Assembly (NCBI RefSeq): GCF_016808095.1
Contig: NC_068973.1
Span: forward strand, 1,172,501-1,236,500
Source of the DNA: Vigna angularis
Taxonomy: Eukaryota; Streptophyta; Magnoliopsida; Fabales; Fabaceae
Length of the DNA stretch: 64,000 nucleotides
Direction of reading: 5' to 3'
Below are positions 40,222-53,494 of the stretch, piece after piece. Each line of letters opens with the position of its first letter. The stretch's first letter is position 1. The notes under the pieces were generated by a model, which had not been told where the DNA came from, made no database searches, and saw only the letters and a program-made list of their open reading frames with translations. The position numbers were made by a program, and so were the translations under genes.

Positions 40222-41291
40222 ACAATAAATGCATAACACTTCATATATTGATGAACGATTAAATAAACTTTTGCATATACCATCAAAATTCATACTACCC
40301 CAAACTCATCAAAATATTACTGACAAAAGAAAACAATCTTAATCTACATCTTAGTTATTTATTATCTAGATTATTTATCGTGAGTTTTTTTTAAAACATG
40401 GAAACTTACATAAATATTCTTTATTAAGTTCCCGTGTTACAAACCGGAAATTCACATGTCTTTAACACAAATTCTTGCATAATCATGTAGGGTTCAATTT
40501 AGTTATTATAAGAACAAGAAACACATGTTAGATGCATATTCTAATTAATAAAACTATGAAAAGCTATAAAAAAATAGTTACTCAAACAATTATGTTTAAT
40601 CTTAATTGATTATATCAATGTTTATGTAAAACTTTTTTATTTGCAATTAATTAATTGAGTTTTGAAAGAAAAAAAAAACACTTGGAATTGATTCAGAACA
40701 AAATCAGTAGATTAATGTTTAAATATAATCTATTAAATCATGCTCCCTTCACTATTATTCTCTTTTGAATTCTTTACGTATTATACTCATCTCTAACTCT
40801 CATATCTTTTCTTTTGTTTTTGAAAAAAATAATCAAGTTAAACATAAACTTGTTATCTGTGCTTTCGTTTTTTTTATCTCACGAGTTTTTGTGTACTTAT
40901 TTTTTATTATTATAGAAGAAAATTTTATCTCTTATATGTTTTTTCAAACCGGCTTTTAGTTGTGACTTGGTTATCACAATTTTTTTTAATAATTATATCT
41001 CTTAATTTTTATTATAAGAGTTTATTTTACATATTTATTATTTAATTCGCCTTATTTTAATTTTTTATGTTTCTATAGTTATAACAAAAAGATTATTTTT
41101 TTCAATTATTGAAAATCATAAGACAAGATTACTGAATAAAATGGAAGATGAATTTCTTGTAAACAATATAATTATTTATATTGAAAAATAAATAGTTGAA
41201 AATTTTAATTTTAATTCAATTATTGACTAGTTCAGTAATTTAAAAGAATGAAGGATAATCCTTTAAACATGTATGATATTTTTTATAGTTA
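40222..41291. other. AT-rich spacer, nothing recognised
   Basis: AT-rich DNA up to the target site of the chromovirus. A 64-codon frame at 40765-40959 is low-complexity and unsupported. Confidence 0.6.
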
Positions 41292-41296
41292 CATAA

Positions 41297-43747
41297 TGTA
41301 ACATCCCAAAATATCATAATTACCATAAATCAGGATTAATTACAATTAACAGTACAGTAAACAGTCTTTAAGATTAAACAGAGATCAAGAGTCAAAGCCG
41401 AACGGCTACAGTACAAAATAACGAGCGTTTCAGAGAAACAGGAAAATAAATCAGAACGAACGGTTTTACAAAAATAACCGAACGTCCAAAAAGGAGCTAA
41501 CATCTACGACCTAACATCTACGAGCGCTCTAAGGCTCGGCCTTTACATCAACTTCCACCAGATTGGCATCGTCCAAATTTTCTTCTTCCAGCATTTCTTC
41601 AAGGGATGCACCACCATCTGCTCACATCCACAACGGATGATCATTGCAAGACAGAACGAACGTACATGGACAGTAGACAACACAAAGGAAAAACGAAAGG
41701 GTAAACTTACGTAATTTAAATTCATACTTCAACATCTTTATTCAAACCATCATACAATCAACTCATATACGCATAACATCAATCAAACATAAATATAATA
41801 ATAATGCTAGACCGACCGTCCGGACTGTATGAATCTGTGTAGTTACAAGCGTCCTTGCACCCGAGTGATGTAGTAACTGGGATACACCAAACAGCTGCCA
41901 CTCGAGGTAAGTCCGTTCTTACGTCGCCCATGTTAACTTATGGACTAAGGACCTCCTGCCGTTCCCACACATGAATACCCACTTCTACTTGAAGAGGCGT
42001 ATCACGGAACATCAGGATGGACAGCGAGTCTTAACTTATCCACAGTCATACTTTACCAAAATCAATATTCCATATAAAAGTCAGAGTCGTTCCTCCTTGG
42101 AACGCTCGTTCAAATGTCAATATCATAACTTCATTTCTTAAATCGTTCGCACACCTTAACTCTTTCATTAATTCACATCTTCATTCTAGGTTCCACTTTC
42201 ATAAAAAGACGAACGTTAATTAACTGTATGGACGAACGTTATTTTGAGATCAGGACGAACGCTGTTTAAAATCAAATACTTATGCAGTTGTACGAGCGCT
42301 TGATAGGAGACCTTGCGCGATTTAGAACGATCGTTCGATATAAGGCCGAACGATATTAAAGACGAACGCTCGATATGAGGTCGAACGCTATCAAAGACGA
42401 ACGCTCGACATAAGGTCGAACGCTCTCACAGACGAACGCTCGACATGAGGTCGAACGCTCTCACAGACGAACGCTCGACATGAGGTCGAACGCTCTTACA
42501 GACGAACGCTCGACATAAGGTCGAACGCTCTCAAAGATTTAAATAGGGACGCTCGTTCACGAGCAGAATTCTTTCCAAATGAAGGAATCCCATTCTAAGT
42601 TATTTTAAGAGGAAACCGAACGGTTTAAGACCGTCCAGTGACGAGCGTCATTTATCAAAGACATGATTTAAGTGCAGATTTCTCAACCTTAACAATTTTC
42701 CAGATTTTCAACAATTTAACTTATACTTTATACTTCAAATAAATCTCAAATCGATGAACTTTATACTTTCACTTCCAGATTAATTCATATTCAAAAATCA
42801 ACATATTAACAATTCATACATTATAGTATTCATCCATCACTCATACGTTTCAACCAGCATGCAGTTCAACAACCCAGAAATCATATCAGCAAACATCCAT
42901 AACAGCACAACAGGGTTCGTTCATGCAGATCCAGAAAAACACATATACAAAAATTTCATACAGCCAACCCACATCATGCTTTCATACACTCGCACACGTA
43001 TAAATTTAAATATATGTAAGCTTCCCTTACCTGGATAGCAGTGTACTTCCAACAGCAAGATTTTAGGGTTTTCCTCTAACCACGTCTTACACCCAGGTTT
43101 CGCTCAACAGTTCCCACGTAAATCTAAGACACCAAAAATCAACATGATTCAGACCTAGAACTCATGCATGCAACCATACCAGGGTTCGCATGAAACCAGA
43201 GAAGACGACGCTTAGAAAGGAAAAACTTACCAGTTCCGATCCAAGTTCTGTTCGGTCCAAATGAAAGATCACAGTTGGACGAACGTTCCTATGGTTCTGG
43301 AAAGTGAATCGGAGAAGAAGAAGATGAGTTACAGAAGAGAGAAGGGCAACTGGTTTTAGAGAGAAGTTGGAGAAAGTGAAGGGGTGAGCTTTCGTGAGGA
43401 AGAAGATGAGTGATGCAGGTGATCGGAAGGGTTTTCGAAAATCACTTTTGCTCCTTCCAAATCCAGACGAACGAACGTCTCTCTTTCGGACACCTGCACC
43501 TCCATTCTGACTTCCGAAACTTCCAGCGTGACAAGTGGCATGCGTGCATGCAGCGCTTGGTGCGTTTTTAATGCACTGAGTGTATGACGTGCGCGTGTTT
43601 CAGAGAAATGATGGGCGTGGTTCTTCGTGCACGTCTGAGAGGAATGAGATCAGATTAGAGAGTGGATTTTAATGGCTGGAAATGACGTGGCGTGCATTAA
43701 TGGTGAGGTGTCAGGATTAATTGAGGCTAATTATTATGGGTCTCACA
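41297..43747 (-). repeat. 3' LTR of the chromovirus
   Basis: 2451 bp, with TG..CA ends on both strands. Compared by eye with the other LTR it has A at 41705 (G in the other), an extra TA near 42943, T at 43275 (C) and A at 43474 (G). Both LTRs hold the same short frames on the minus strand (60 and 61 codons), which are not recognisable proteins. Confidence 0.96.
42326..42536. repeat. 35-bp tandem array in the 3' LTR (also at 49546-49756)
   Basis: Five head-to-tail 35-bp units begin GACGAACGCTCGA and contain GAGGTCGAACGCT, preceded by a more diverged unit. Each unit carries the AACGCTCGA/TCGAACGCT pair, so it is partly self-complementary. The identical array is in the 5' LTR. CGAACG-type motifs recur through the rest of the LTR and are CpG-rich. 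Confidence 0.93.
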
Positions 43748-43783
43748 TTCTCCCTATCTACAAAAATTTTCGTCCTCGAAAAT

Positions 43784-46700
43784 TTAGAACTTACCCGTGA
43801 ATAGGTGCGGATACAAGTCCCTCATTGCACTCTCCACTTCCCACGTTGAATCTCCAGTCTTGGCATCCCACACAACTTTCACTAATCGAACGTCTTTTCC
43901 TTTGTATAGCTTGGTGCGAACATCTTCAATGCGGACGGGTTGTAATTCCAGCGTTCGGTTCGGTTGAAGTTGAATATCTTCCAGTTCTAAGACATGAGAG
44001 GGATTGGCTATATACTTCCTAAGTTGAGACACATGGAAGACCGGATGCAGGTTTGATAGCTGAGGAGGTAAGGCAAGCTCATAGGCTACTGGTCCAGTCT
44101 TCTTCAAAATCTGGTACGGCCCTATGAACTTGGGAGACAGCTTCTTTGGACGAACGACTCTGCCTACTCCAGTGATCGGATTGAGTCTCAGGAACACATG
44201 GTCTCCTGCAGCAAACTCCAATGGTCTTCTTCTTCTATCCGCATAGGATTTCTGCCTGCTCAAAGACGTCCTCAATCTATCTTGGATCAACTTAACCTTC
44301 TCGGTTGTTTGCTGGATGAGTTCAGGTCCAGTTAGTACGTTCTCTCCCTCTTGGAACCAGCAAAGTGGTGTTCGACATTTCCTCCCATAGAGAGCTTCAA
44401 ACGGCGTCATTCCAATGCTAGACTGGAAACTATTGTTGTACGTGAACTCCACCAGTGGCAAGACCTCATCCCATGCGCCTAAGTGGTCTAGGACGCACGT
44501 CCTCAATAAATCTTCTAGCGTCTGGATAGTACGTTCGGATTGGCCGTCCGTTTGCGGATGATATGCTGAACTCATCTGCAGCCTGCTCCCCAACTCGCCT
44601 TGTAATGATTGCCAAAACCGAGATGTGAATCTCGTGTCTCGGTCAGAAATGATGCTTGAAGGCACTCCATGAAGACGAACGATCTCCTTGATATATAACT
44701 TGGCTAGGTTGGTCATTGACATCTTCAAGTTCACGGGCAGGAAATGGGCGCTCTTCGTTAGTCTGTCCACGATCACCCAGATTGAGTCATGATTCCTAAC
44801 CGTCCGTGGTAGATGAGTCACGAAATCCATGGAGATGTTATCCCACTTCCATTCTGGAATCTCCAATGGTTGAAGTAATCCACCTGGTCTTAGGTGTTCA
44901 GCCTTTGCACGCTGACAGGTCAAGCAAGATGTCACAAAACGAGCTATATCACTCTTCATTCCAGGCCACCAAAAAGATTTCCGGAGGTCTTGATACATCT
45001 TAGTCATACCGGGGTGTATGCTAAGACGGCTATGATGCGCTTCCTCCAGTATGATCCGCTTCAGCTCGCCATCATTAGGAATGCACGTCCGACCCATGTA
45101 ACGTAACATGCCGTCCGTTCCAGCGTTGAAATGTTTGGCCTGATCCGTACCGAGCGCGCTTAAAATCTCCAATAGCTTTTCATCCTCCCGTTGTTTCATC
45201 CAGATTCGGTCGAACACATTGCTAGATATTCTAAGGTTACAGCACTTGATGCTGTTCGGTTCTAACTCAAACTGCAGCCTTAGATCTCTGAAACTCTCCA
45301 CCAAGCTCAGCTCGCGTACCATCATAGACGACATATGCACCACTTTTCTGCTTAGAGCGTCCGCTACCACGTTTGCTTTTCCTGGATGATAGAGCAGCTC
45401 GAAATCATAATCCTTCAAGAACTCAAGCCACCTCCTTTGTCTCATATTCAACTCCTTCTGATCAAAGAGATACTTGAGACTCTTGTGATCACTGAAGACT
45501 TGGAACGTGGATCCATACAAGAAATGTCTCCAGATCTTCAGCGCAAAAACGACCGCTGCCAACTCCAGGTCGTGCGTTGGGTAATTCCTCTCGTGAATCC
45601 TCAACTGCCGAGACGCATACGCTATCGCTCGCCTCTCTTGCATCAAAACACAACCCAGACCTTGATGAGAAGCGTCGCAATAGACTTCAAACGGTTTAGA
45701 CGTGTCCGGAATAACTAGTACAGGGGCGCTCGTCAACTTCACTTTCAGTTCCTGGAAACGCTCTTCACACAGATCAGTCCATGCGAACGGCTGATCCTTT
45801 CTAGTCAATTGGGTAAGCGGAGCCACTATCTTGGCGAATCCCTCTATGAAACGTCTATAGTAGCCCGCAAGACCAACGAAGCTTCTCACCTCCGTGACTG
45901 AACGCGGACGTTCCCAATCCCTAACCGCTCGTACCTTTGCTGGATCTACCGAGATCCCTCCAGCGGACACAATATGTCCCAGAAATTGCACCTCCTTCAT
46001 CCAGAATTCACACTTGGACAGTTTGGCATACAATTCCTTTTCCCTCAACACGCTCAGCACTGCCCTCAAGTGTTCTTCATGTTCAGCTTGCGTCTTAGAG
46101 TAGATGAGAATATCATCTATAAAAACGACCACGAACTTATCCAGATATGGCCGGAAAATGCGGTTCATATAATCCATGAACACAGCAGGAGCGTTTGTTA
46201 CTCCAAAAGGCATCACTACGTACTCGTAGTGTCCATAACGCGACCTGAATGCGGTCTTCTGGATGTCGTCCTCCTTCACTCTGATTTGGTGATATCCCGA
46301 GCGCAAATCAATCTTAGAGAACACTGTTGCCCCATGCAGTTGATCCAACAAGTCGTCAATCCTTGGCAACGGGTATTTGTTCTTGATGGTTAGCTTGTTT
46401 AATTGCCTGTAGTCGATACACAACCGAGAGCTGCCATCTTTCTTCTTTACTAAGAGCACAGGCGCTCCCCATGGTGACACGCTTGGTCTTATGAATTGCT
46501 TCTCCATTAGTTCCTCAATCTGCTTTTTGAGTTCAACCAACTCTGCAGGCGCCATACGGTACGGTTGAACAGATATAGGGGCTGCTGTTGTCACCAGATC
46601 AATGGTGAATTCAACCTCACGTACAGGAGGTAGTCCAGGGATCTCTTCTGGAAAGACATCCTGGAATTCGTCCACAACCGTTCGTCCTTCAGTGCACTTA

Positions 46701-48361
46701 TTGGACGAACGCTCAAAGTTCTCATCCGCACTCTCTCGGTCTTCATGCGTCATGATCAAGAAGCAGGACGCGCCCTCCATAATATCTTCTTTTAGCTGAC
46801 CGAGCGTTACTGAAAGTACTTCTTCTTCTTCACCAGGAAAAATTAATTCCTTCGCTCCACAATCAATAAGAATGCGATTGGCGGCCAACCAATCCATTCC
46901 TAAAATCACCTCCAAACCTTGAAGAGGTAAGCAGATGAGGCTAACCTTAAACTTACGTCCCTCCACTTCTATAGGACACTTGACGCACATAGTGGACGTC
47001 CTAACCTCACCAGCTGCTGGGGTAGACACTACCAAATCACACAACATCTCACTCACTTTTAATCCCAGTTTTTCAACACACGCCTTCGAGATGAAGGAGT
47101 GCGTCGCCCCCGAATCAAACAAAGCACAGCATGATCTACCATACAGCATGCATTCACCAATTACAAGGTTACCTGAGCTCGCTGCCTCCGCGCTCGTTAT
47201 AGCATATACTCGCCCACTTGCTTGGGCTCGTCCTCCTCTCGCCTGATTCCTTCCAGCATTGGGTGGCCTCATCACCGCACGCCCACTCATATTGCACTCG
47301 TGATCCAAGTGTCCGTTTCTCCCACAACTATTACAGTGCTTGACTCCCACCAACTGAGGGCATGAAGACCTATAATGTGGCCCTCCACACCGGAAACAAA
47401 CGACACCTCCCTGCCCAGACTGTCCGACAGGGACTACTGCTTGAGACCCGCTCGTCTGAGAAGACTGATTTGGACGAGCGTAAGGAGGTCTCCTTTGTAC
47501 AGCTCCTCCCCTGGACACGATTGGTCCTCTACTCACTTGTTGCGACCTCTTCTGACGTTCCGCTTCTGCCATGTTCCTCTCCAAGACCTTGGCTCTCTCA
47601 ACCATAGCAGGGAACGTTCGGATACACAAACTGGATATCAATACTTTCAAGTCGCTCCGCAATCCGTTTTCAAACTTTCTACACTGCCATACTTCACTCG
47701 TAGCCATGGTATTGAATCTGACGAGGTGCTTAAACTTATTGGTGTATTCGGAAACAGACATACCCCCTTGAACTAGTTGTAGAAATTCCACCTCCTTCGC
47801 AAACCGAACGCTGTCCGGAAAGTATTCTTCATAAAACTTAGCCCTAAACACCTCCCAAGTGACCAGCTGTTGTGCGTCTGCGAGAATGGCTCTCGCGCTC
47901 GTCCACCAATGACTTGCTTCTCCCGTCAACAGATACTCCGCGTACGCTAATCTATTCTCATCTGGGCATCTCTTGGCATTGAAAATTTTCTCTATATCCC
48001 TTAACCATTGATCTGCTTCATCTGGAAGACCCTTCCCACTGAACTTAGCCGGATGGTGTTGGAGAAAACTCTCCAAGCTCCATTCAGCATTTGGTTGGGC
48101 AGCGTTTGAAGAGGATGCTCCAGACGCACCTCTAGTTGCTGCAAGTATCTCCATCAATTGCCTCTGCGTGGTCTCAGAATTTGCACGAGAGGACTCCAAG
48201 CTCTGCATAGCAGCTTGGTTTTGCTGCATCAGAGTGGCGTTTTGCTCCATGAGGGTCGTATTTTGTTGCTGTAAGCGGTCTATCACCGTCTCCAACAACC
48301 TAGCGTTGTTGGACGCATCAGGTTCGTTAGGTTGCGGGGGAGGAGGGAGTCTAGGTGCCAT
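43784..48361 (-). CDS. Gag-pol polyprotein of the chromovirus, 1525 codons, no breaks
   Basis: A single frame encodes the entire retrotransposon polyprotein. Gag occupies about 1-320, with a Gln-rich coiled-coil-like N-terminus. Two CCHC zinc knuckles follow at about 322-335 (C322, C325, H329, C334) and 343-356. The aspartic protease has DSGATHS at 416-422. Reverse transcriptase spans about 600-800, with the catalytic FIDD at 747-750. RNase H starts near 888 (YCDAS). Integrase has its HHCC region around 1109-1149 and DDE residues D1179, D1240 and E1276. The C-terminal [10 protein letters not shown] core is followed by a chromodomain-like segment (1478-1521, [17 protein letters not shown]), which in this clade is thought to direct insertion into chromatin. 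All catalytic residues I could check are present. Gag and pol share one frame with no shift, as in plant chromoviruses; protein processing would be by the internal protease. Confidence 0.96.
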   Translation of the reverse strand: MAPRLPPPPQPNEPDASNNARLLETVIDRLQQQNTTLMEQNATLMQQNQAAMQSLESSRANSETTQRQLMEILAATRGASGASSSNAAQPNAEWSLESFLQHHPAKFSGKGLPDEADQWLRDIEKIFNAKRCPDENRLAYAEYLLTGEASHWWTSARAILADAQQLVTWEVFRAKFYEEYFPDSVRFAKEVEFLQLVQGGMSVSEYTNKFKHLVRFNTMATSEVWQCRKFENGLRSDLKVLISSLCIRTFPAMVERAKVLERNMAEAERQKRSQQVSRGPIVSRGGAVQRRPPYARPNQSSQTSGSQAVVPVGQSGQGGVVCFRCGGPHYRSSCPQLVGVKHCNSCGRNGHLDHECNMSGRAVMRPPNAGRNQARGGRAQASGRVYAITSAEAASSGNLVIGECMLYGRSCCALFDSGATHSFISKACVEKLGLKVSEMLCDLVVSTPAAGEVRTSTMCVKCPIEVEGRKFKVSLICLPLQGLEVILGMDWLAANRILIDCGAKELIFPGEEEEVLSVTLGQLKEDIMEGASCFLIMTHEDRESADENFERSSNKCTEGRTVVDEFQDVFPEEIPGLPPVREVEFTIDLVTTAAPISVQPYRMAPAELVELKKQIEELMEKQFIRPSVSPWGAPVLLVKKKDGSSRLCIDYRQLNKLTIKNKYPLPRIDDLLDQLHGATVFSKIDLRSGYHQIRVKEDDIQKTAFRSRYGHYEYVVMPFGVTNAPAVFMDYMNRIFRPYLDKFVVVFIDDILIYSKTQAEHEEHLRAVLSVLREKELYAKLSKCEFWMKEVQFLGHIVSAGGISVDPAKVRAVRDWERPRSVTEVRSFVGLAGYYRRFIEGFAKIVAPLTQLTRKDQPFAWTDLCEERFQELKVKLTSAPVLVIPDTSKPFEVYCDASHQGLGCVLMQERRAIAYASRQLRIHERNYPTHDLELAAVVFALKIWRHFLYGSTFQVFSDHKSLKYLFDQKELNMRQRRWLEFLKDYDFELLYHPGKANVVADALSRKVVHMSSMMVRELSLVESFRDLRLQFELEPNSIKCCNLRISSNVFDRIWMKQREDEKLLEILSALGTDQAKHFNAGTDGMLRYMGRTCIPNDGELKRIILEEAHHSRLSIHPGMTKMYQDLRKSFWWPGMKSDIARFVTSCLTCQRAKAEHLRPGGLLQPLEIPEWKWDNISMDFVTHLPRTVRNHDSIWVIVDRLTKSAHFLPVNLKMSMTNLAKLYIKEIVRLHGVPSSIISDRDTRFTSRFWQSLQGELGSRLQMSSAYHPQTDGQSERTIQTLEDLLRTCVLDHLGAWDEVLPLVEFTYNNSFQSSIGMTPFEALYGRKCRTPLCWFQEGENVLTGPELIQQTTEKVKLIQDRLRTSLSRQKSYADRRRRPLEFAAGDHVFLRLNPITGVGRVVRPKKLSPKFIGPYQILKKTGPVAYELALPPQLSNLHPVFHVSQLRKYIANPSHVLELEDIQLQPNRTLELQPVRIEDVRTKLYKGKDVRLVKVVWDAKTGDSTWEVESAMRDLYPHLFTGKF

Positions 48362-48516
48362 TCGTTCTCTGGATACAGAGAAAAACGAGCGTTAGATATG
48401 TCCAAGAGTTAAATAACAATAACTCATTAAACATGCAATAAGCACACAGCAAAAACACAGTGCACTCATAACCCTACAACGTCCTTAAGAGAACAAAACT
48501 GCTCTGATACCACTAA

Positions 48517-50965
48517 TGTAACATCCCAAAATATCATAATTACCATAAATCAGGATTAATTACAATTAACAGTACAGTAAACAGTCTTTAAGATTAAACA
48601 GAGATCAAGAGTCAAAGCCGAACGGCTACAGTACAAAATAACGAGCGTTTCAGAGAAACAGGAAAATAAATCAGAACGAACGGTTTTACAAAAATAACCG
48701 AACGTCCAAAAAGGAGCTAACATCTACGACCTAACATCTACGAGCGCTCTAAGGCTCGGCCTTTACATCAACTTCCACCAGATTGGCATCGTCCAAATTT
48801 TCTTCTTCCAGCATTTCTTCAAGGGATGCACCACCATCTGCTCACATCCACAACGGATGATCATTGCAAGACAGAACGAACGTACATGGACAGTAGACAA
48901 CACAAAGGAAAAACGAAAGGGTAAGCTTACGTAATTTAAATTCATACTTCAACATCTTTATTCAAACCATCATACAATCAACTCATATACGCATAACATC
49001 AATCAAACATAAATATAATAATAATGCTAGACCGACCGTCCGGACTGTATGAATCTGTGTAGTTACAAGCGTCCTTGCACCCGAGTGATGTAGTAACTGG
49101 GATACACCAAACAGCTGCCACTCGAGGTAAGTCCGTTCTTACGTCGCCCATGTTAACTTATGGACTAAGGACCTCCTGCCGTTCCCACACATGAATACCC
49201 ACTTCTACTTGAAGAGGCGTATCACGGAACATCAGGATGGACAGCGAGTCTTAACTTATCCACAGTCATACTTTACCAAAATCAATATTCCATATAAAAG
49301 TCAGAGTCGTTCCTCCTTGGAACGCTCGTTCAAATGTCAATATCATAACTTCATTTCTTAAATCGTTCGCACACCTTAACTCTTTCATTAATTCACATCT
49401 TCATTCTAGGTTCCACTTTCATAAAAAGACGAACGTTAATTAACTGTATGGACGAACGTTATTTTGAGATCAGGACGAACGCTGTTTAAAATCAAATACT
49501 TATGCAGTTGTACGAGCGCTTGATAGGAGACCTTGCGCGATTTAGAACGATCGTTCGATATAAGGCCGAACGATATTAAAGACGAACGCTCGATATGAGG
49601 TCGAACGCTATCAAAGACGAACGCTCGACATAAGGTCGAACGCTCTCACAGACGAACGCTCGACATGAGGTCGAACGCTCTCACAGACGAACGCTCGACA
49701 TGAGGTCGAACGCTCTTACAGACGAACGCTCGACATAAGGTCGAACGCTCTCAAAGATTTAAATAGGGACGCTCGTTCACGAGCAGAATTCTTTCCAAAT
49801 GAAGGAATCCCATTCTAAGTTATTTTAAGAGGAAACCGAACGGTTTAAGACCGTCCAGTGACGAGCGTCATTTATCAAAGACATGATTTAAGTGCAGATT
49901 TCTCAACCTTAACAATTTTCCAGATTTTCAACAATTTAACTTATACTTTATACTTCAAATAAATCTCAAATCGATGAACTTTATACTTTCACTTCCAGAT
50001 TAATTCATATTCAAAAATCAACATATTAACAATTCATACATTATAGTATTCATCCATCACTCATACGTTTCAACCAGCATGCAGTTCAACAACCCAGAAA
50101 TCATATCAGCAAACATCCATAACAGCACAACAGGGTTCGTTCATGCAGATCCAGAAAAACACATACAAAAATTTCATACAGCCAACCCACATCATGCTTT
50201 CATACACTCGCACACGTATAAATTTAAATATATGTAAGCTTCCCTTACCTGGATAGCAGTGTACTTCCAACAGCAAGATTTTAGGGTTTTCCTCTAACCA
50301 CGTCTTACACCCAGGTTTCGCTCAACAGTTCCCACGTAAATCTAAGACACCAAAAATCAACATGATTCAGACCTAGAACTCATGCATGCAACCATACCAG
50401 GGTTCGCATGAAACCAGAGAAGACGACGCTTAGAAAGGAAAAACTTACCAGTTCCGATCCAAGTTCTGTTCGGTCCAAATGAAAGATCACAGCTGGACGA
50501 ACGTTCCTATGGTTCTGGAAAGTGAATCGGAGAAGAAGAAGATGAGTTACAGAAGAGAGAAGGGCAACTGGTTTTAGAGAGAAGTTGGAGAAAGTGAAGG
50601 GGTGAGCTTTCGTGAGGAAGAAGATGAGTGATGCAGGTGATCGGAAGGGTTTTCGAAAATCACTTTTGCTCCTTCCAAATCCAGACGAACGAGCGTCTCT
50701 CTTTCGGACACCTGCACCTCCATTCTGACTTCCGAAACTTCCAGCGTGACAAGTGGCATGCGTGCATGCAGCGCTTGGTGCGTTTTTAATGCACTGAGTG
50801 TATGACGTGCGCGTGTTTCAGAGAAATGATGGGCGTGGTTCTTCGTGCACGTCTGAGAGGAATGAGATCAGATTAGAGAGTGGATTTTAATGGCTGGAAA
50901 TGACGTGGCGTGCATTAATGGTGAGGTGTCAGGATTAATTGAGGCTAATTATTATGGGTCTCACA
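48517..50965 (-). repeat. 5' LTR of the chromovirus
   Basis: 2449 bp and carries the element's promoter, transcribing leftwards into gag-pol. It holds the second copy of the 35-bp array. TATA-like sequence lies on the minus strand near 50215-50235 (ATATATTTAAATTTATA), but the start site cannot be fixed from sequence alone. Confidence 0.96.
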
Positions 50966-50970
50966 CATAA

Positions 50971-51578
50971 TTATGTATTCATTTTTATTGTATTAGTAAT
51001 ATAATTAAATATATAAAATTTGAATTTATTATTTTTGTTTCTGCAAAATTATTGGTCTGTCACGGTATACTTATAACCGCTTTTTACTTTAAATCACTCC
51101 ACTTCTTAGAATTAAAAAAATATTTTTTTTAAAAATATACATAAACGTGAGAGAAATTAATCAAAAGTATTGCAAATGAGTTTTTGATCTTTCAAATCAA
51201 ATAAAGATTCTTCTTTTAAAACTATAGGTGTTCTTATACTCACAATCCATGGGAGATTGTTCCTTTTTCTTTATTGTATTTTCATGTATTTGAATTTTGC
51301 ACCCAATTGGTGTGTTATAGGTAATTATAGCTAGCCATTACCTAGTATTTCTTTGTGTATCTTAAAGAGTTTTTCAAGAGAATGTTAATACATATTCAAT
51401 CAATATTGCTGTAATAAAACTGAATGTAAAATCTTAAAGAATCTAACTATTATAAATAATTGTGTAATATTCTCTTATCATTTCTTTTAATTTTCTTTTT
51501 TTGTTTAAAGAGTGTCATTAAAACCTATAATAAGAATTTGTTATGATTATCAAGAACTTTTTCTTTTTATTCCAAAAG

Positions 51579-51615
<37 letters not shown>

Positions 51616-51973
51616 TTAAAAACAACTAATTTACCTCCACAGTTAAACATCTGGTTTCTTTCTTTTAACACAAGTCAGTAAAAAATTTATGAAAAATATA
51701 AAATATACCCGTGTATTCAGTGAAAAAACTTAAGTGAGAATTTTTTGTAATATTATAATGTATTTACACGTTTTTTTTCTTAAATAACTAAAGATATATT
51801 ACATAAATAATATGCGAAGCATGTAAAAATATTAATGGTTTAATCAAATAGTAGTGGTAATATGACACACTTTTATATTCATTTGGCATAGAATACAAGA
51901 ATAAAACAATTATTATGTAAAAATTTGTATTTAAAGAAGAATAAAAAATAAATAAAGATAATGTCAAATGTAA
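50971..51973. other. AT-rich spacer between chromovirus and MULE
   Basis: AT-rich with no gene recognised. It contains a (TA)n tract at about 51582-51612. Confidence 0.6.
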
Positions 51974-51982
51974 AAAATTTAA

Positions 51983-53401
51983 GAGTGATTCTACTTGTAC
52001 CTCACCAGTCTCATCCTACCCCTTCCAAATGTTTTATTATTCCAACTGTGCCCCTGTCAGAATCTGGATAATCTTTTGACTGTTGTTTGTTTGTATGTGT
52101 TGTTTATATGTGGTATTTGTATGTGATGTTTGTTTGTATGTGCTGGGATACATTTCTGGGTTGGATGTCATTTTGAGTTGGATGGGATGAAAGTCGAGAC
52201 CTTAACCGCAATGGTTGAAAGGACGTCGGTGCTGGGTTGGATGCATTTATGGGTTGGATGCATTTATGGGTTGGATGAGATAGAGGTCTGGATTGAATGC
52301 ATTTATGGGTTGGATGCGACGAAGGTCGAGTCGAGACGTGGTTAAGAGCACGCCGGCAAAAGAATGATTGCAGAGTTCGGCGAAAAAGCGGTTACAGAGG
52401 TTGCCGCACTTGGAAATTAGGTTAAGCGTCAATCGTAACCGCAGTTGAAGTGCGATTCACATCGCGTCGCAATTGGAAGTGCGGTTCATACGATACCGTG
52501 GTTGGAATTGTGGTAACCGCACTTGGAAGTGTGGCTCATTTGGACACAACTGGAAATGCGGTGAATGTTTTTTATTCTCTTTCTTTTTGTTTTGATTTAC
52601 TATATTTTGAATTTGATTTGTTTTTCATTTTTCTTATTAGTTTAAAAACTAAAATTTACGCATAATAAATATCTTTTAAATAAATAGATAATTTCAAAAA
52701 AATTGCATATTAACAAACAAATATAAATTTCAAATTAATTATATTATAAATAATATTTAAATAAATATCAAATATAATAAAAATTAAAAATGTTAACAAT
52801 TCAATATAAAAAGTTAAAAAAACCCACAAAAATACAACAAATTAAATTTAAATTAATAAATGAATAAAAACAAAAAATACACAACAAATAACTAAAGAAT
52901 AATCCATATTAAAAAATAAAATATTAATAAATAATTATATATTCAAAAAATTTAAAAAACAAATTAAATTTTCAAAATTCAGAAAAAATAATTATATTAA
53001 AAATAAAATTTTAAAAAATATGAAATACAAAAATAAAATACAAATTACAAAATATTAACCACAAAATGTTTAATATTTAAATAAACTAATAAAAAAATAT
53101 AAAAAGCAAATAAAATTAAAAAATAATTAAATATAATAAATATAAAATAAAAAAGTTTCATCGCATTCCAAGTACAAAGCAAATAAAATTCAAAAACAAT
53201 TAAATATAATAAATGCAGAATGAAAAACTTCACCGCATTTCCAAGTACGAGAACTGCATTTCGAACTACGTGCATGATTTACCGCACCTTCAATGCGTTT
53301 AGAATATTTCAGAGTGCGGACAAAATGTTTTGTGTTCTGACAGGGTAATAGGGACATAGTTGGAATGATACAAAAATTGGGAGGTGCAGAAAGAAACACT
53401 C
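51983..53401. mobile_element. Non-autonomous Mutator-like element (MULE)
   Basis: A 1419-bp element with terminal inverted repeats of about 67-80 bp: 51983-52062 starts GAGTGATTCTAC, and 53401-53335 read in reverse starts GAGTGTTTCTTT; both end CCTGTCAGAA or close to it. The perfect 9-bp duplication AAAATTTAA flanks it (51974-51982 and 53402-53410), the hallmark of Mutator superfamily insertion. No transposase is encoded. The left interior has a minisatellite built on TTGGATGCATTTATGGG (about 52232-52320). Next come repeated CCGCACTTGGAA-type motifs (about 52400-52560), an AT-rich core, then the same kind of motif in the opposite sense near the right end (CCGCATTTCCAAGTAC). Confidence 0.87.
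52232..52320. repeat. 17-bp minisatellite inside the MULE
   Basis: TTGGATGCATTTATGGG repeats about four times with interruptions. It produces a spurious repetitive frame on the plus strand. Confidence 0.8.
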
Positions 53402-53410
53402 AAAATTTAA

Positions 53411-53459
53411 ATGTGTCAAAAGAATATTTTTTTAAACAAATTATTTAAATATGTATAGG

Positions 53460-53494
<35 letters not shown>

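Larger units (their letters stand above)
41297..50965 (-). mobile_element. Full-length Ty3/gypsy chromovirus (Tekay/Del type), young and apparently intact
   Basis: The element is 9669 bp, minus strand. It has LTRs at both ends, a primer-binding site matching initiator-Met tRNA (TGGTATCAGAGCAG, minus strand, 48512-48499) four bases inside the 5' LTR, and a polypurine tract (AGATAGGGAGAA, minus strand, 43759-43748) next to the 3' LTR. Between them is one unbroken gag-pol frame. The 5-bp target duplication CATAA is perfect (41292-41296 and 50966-50970). The LTRs differ by three substitutions and one 2-bp indel, so the insertion is very recent. Clade assignment rests on LTR size and the C-terminal chromodomain-like region. 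Confidence 0.96.

Noticed and set aside
41543..41725. 60-61 codon frames repeated in both chromovirus LTRs (also 43356-43541, 48763-48945, 50574-50759)
   Set aside because: They are duplicated only because the LTRs are identical, and show no recognisable domain or extra element gene.
44806..48395. Many plus-strand frames of 60-140 codons
   Set aside because: They are antisense shadows of the gag-pol frame, with no family resemblance.
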